A program made the translations under genes and the position numbers. From Branchipolynoe longqiensis (Eukaryota > Annelida > Polychaeta > Phyllodocida > Polynoidae), in NCBI GenBank assembly GCA_030323885.1, contig CM059199.1, positions 38,262,590-38,326,589 on the forward strand: a stretch of DNA of 64,000 nt. The letters run 5' to 3'. Position 1 is the first letter of the stretch. Each line of letters begins with the position of its first letter. The notes under the pieces were generated by a model, which saw only the letters and a list, made by a program, of their open reading frames with translations, had not been told where the DNA came from and did not search any database. Shown piece after piece: positions 63,805 through 64,000 of the stretch.

Positions 63805-64000
63805 GCCGGCGACGAATACTACTACTGCTGCTACTACCACTACTTCTACTGCTACTGCTAGTACTGCTCCTACTACTACTTCTACTACTACTGCTACTAC
63901 TACTGCTATTAATAGTACTACTGCTGCTGCTACTATCACTACTGCTAGTGTTGCTGCTACTACTACAACTAGTTTTACTGCTACTGCTAGTGCTACTACT
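63805..64000. repeat. (CTA/CTG)n trinucleotide repeat, cut by window end
   Basis: An interrupted CTACTACTGCTACTAC-type tract of at least 190 bp. Encoded Val/Ala- or Tyr-rich ORFs are by-products. Confidence 0.92.

Noticed and set aside
63488..63939. Pro-rich and Val/Ala-rich ORFs at the window end
   Set aside because: They are produced by C homopolymers and the CTA/CTG trinucleotide repeat.

Overview
This is animal nuclear DNA with no convincing host gene. It has no long ORFs, no recognisable host exons, and abundant SINEs, MITE-like DNA transposons, decayed non-LTR retrotransposons, microsatellites and one large minisatellite. All protein-like signal I can support belongs to retrotransposons. 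A fragment at 62864-63090 resembles a SINE that I recall as widespread in mollusc genomes. I therefore infer a lophotrochozoan, probably a mollusc, from memory only. The window is most likely intergenic or a very large intron.

The commonest element is a tRNA-derived SINE, called SINE-A here: about 335 bp, about 40 copies or fragments, both strands. It has two head variants, 'A1' (GGTGGCCGAATCGGTAG) and 'A2' (GGATGGCCGAATGAGTTAG). A second tRNA-like SINE (SINE-B) and a third (SINE-C) are also present. Several copies are chimeras with a SINE-A head joined to a SINE-B tail at the same junction.

DNA-transposon-derived families: (i) a ~355-bp TTAA-bounded MITE, about ten copies; (ii) a ~418-bp MITE with perfect 9-bp target duplications, like Mutator-type elements; (iii) TA-flanked mariner/pogo-type MITEs in two families; (iv) a MITE with CAGGGGCGTAGCTAG ends and a 5-bp duplication; (v) single MITEs at 18777, 35577 and 47764; (vi) the 'word-repeat' MITEs, which have similar AAGCCCC..GTCACACC-type ends but interiors built from short recurring words that differ from element to element (14716, 24595, 25693, 36540, 52361, 55534, 55795).

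Non-LTR retrotransposons: an internally deleted I/Nimbus-like element at 3572-6740 (CCHC gag, part of the endonuclease, start of RT, RNase H), its 3' end again at 11018, a second RNase H-bearing element at 24470-25560 split by a MITE, and 5'-truncated C-terminal fragments at 9025, 23835, 46018, 54110, 15655 and 58383.

Layout: 1-11400 SINEs and the I-like LINE; 11400-19200 MITE-rich with a three-level nest at 16958-18037; 19200-31500 SINEs, RNase H LINE and word-repeat MITEs; 31500-38800 SINEs, a 98-bp tandem family and little-understood DNA; 38839-42413 a 30-bp minisatellite of about 118 units with a ~1.28-kb higher-order repeat; 43900-44740 a 37-bp tandem repeat and two CCAAT-bearing hairpins; 45900-59500 nested MITEs and LINE fragments; 59500-64000 SINEs, ending in a trinucleotide repeat. 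Boundaries without visible target duplications are accurate to about 5-20 bp.
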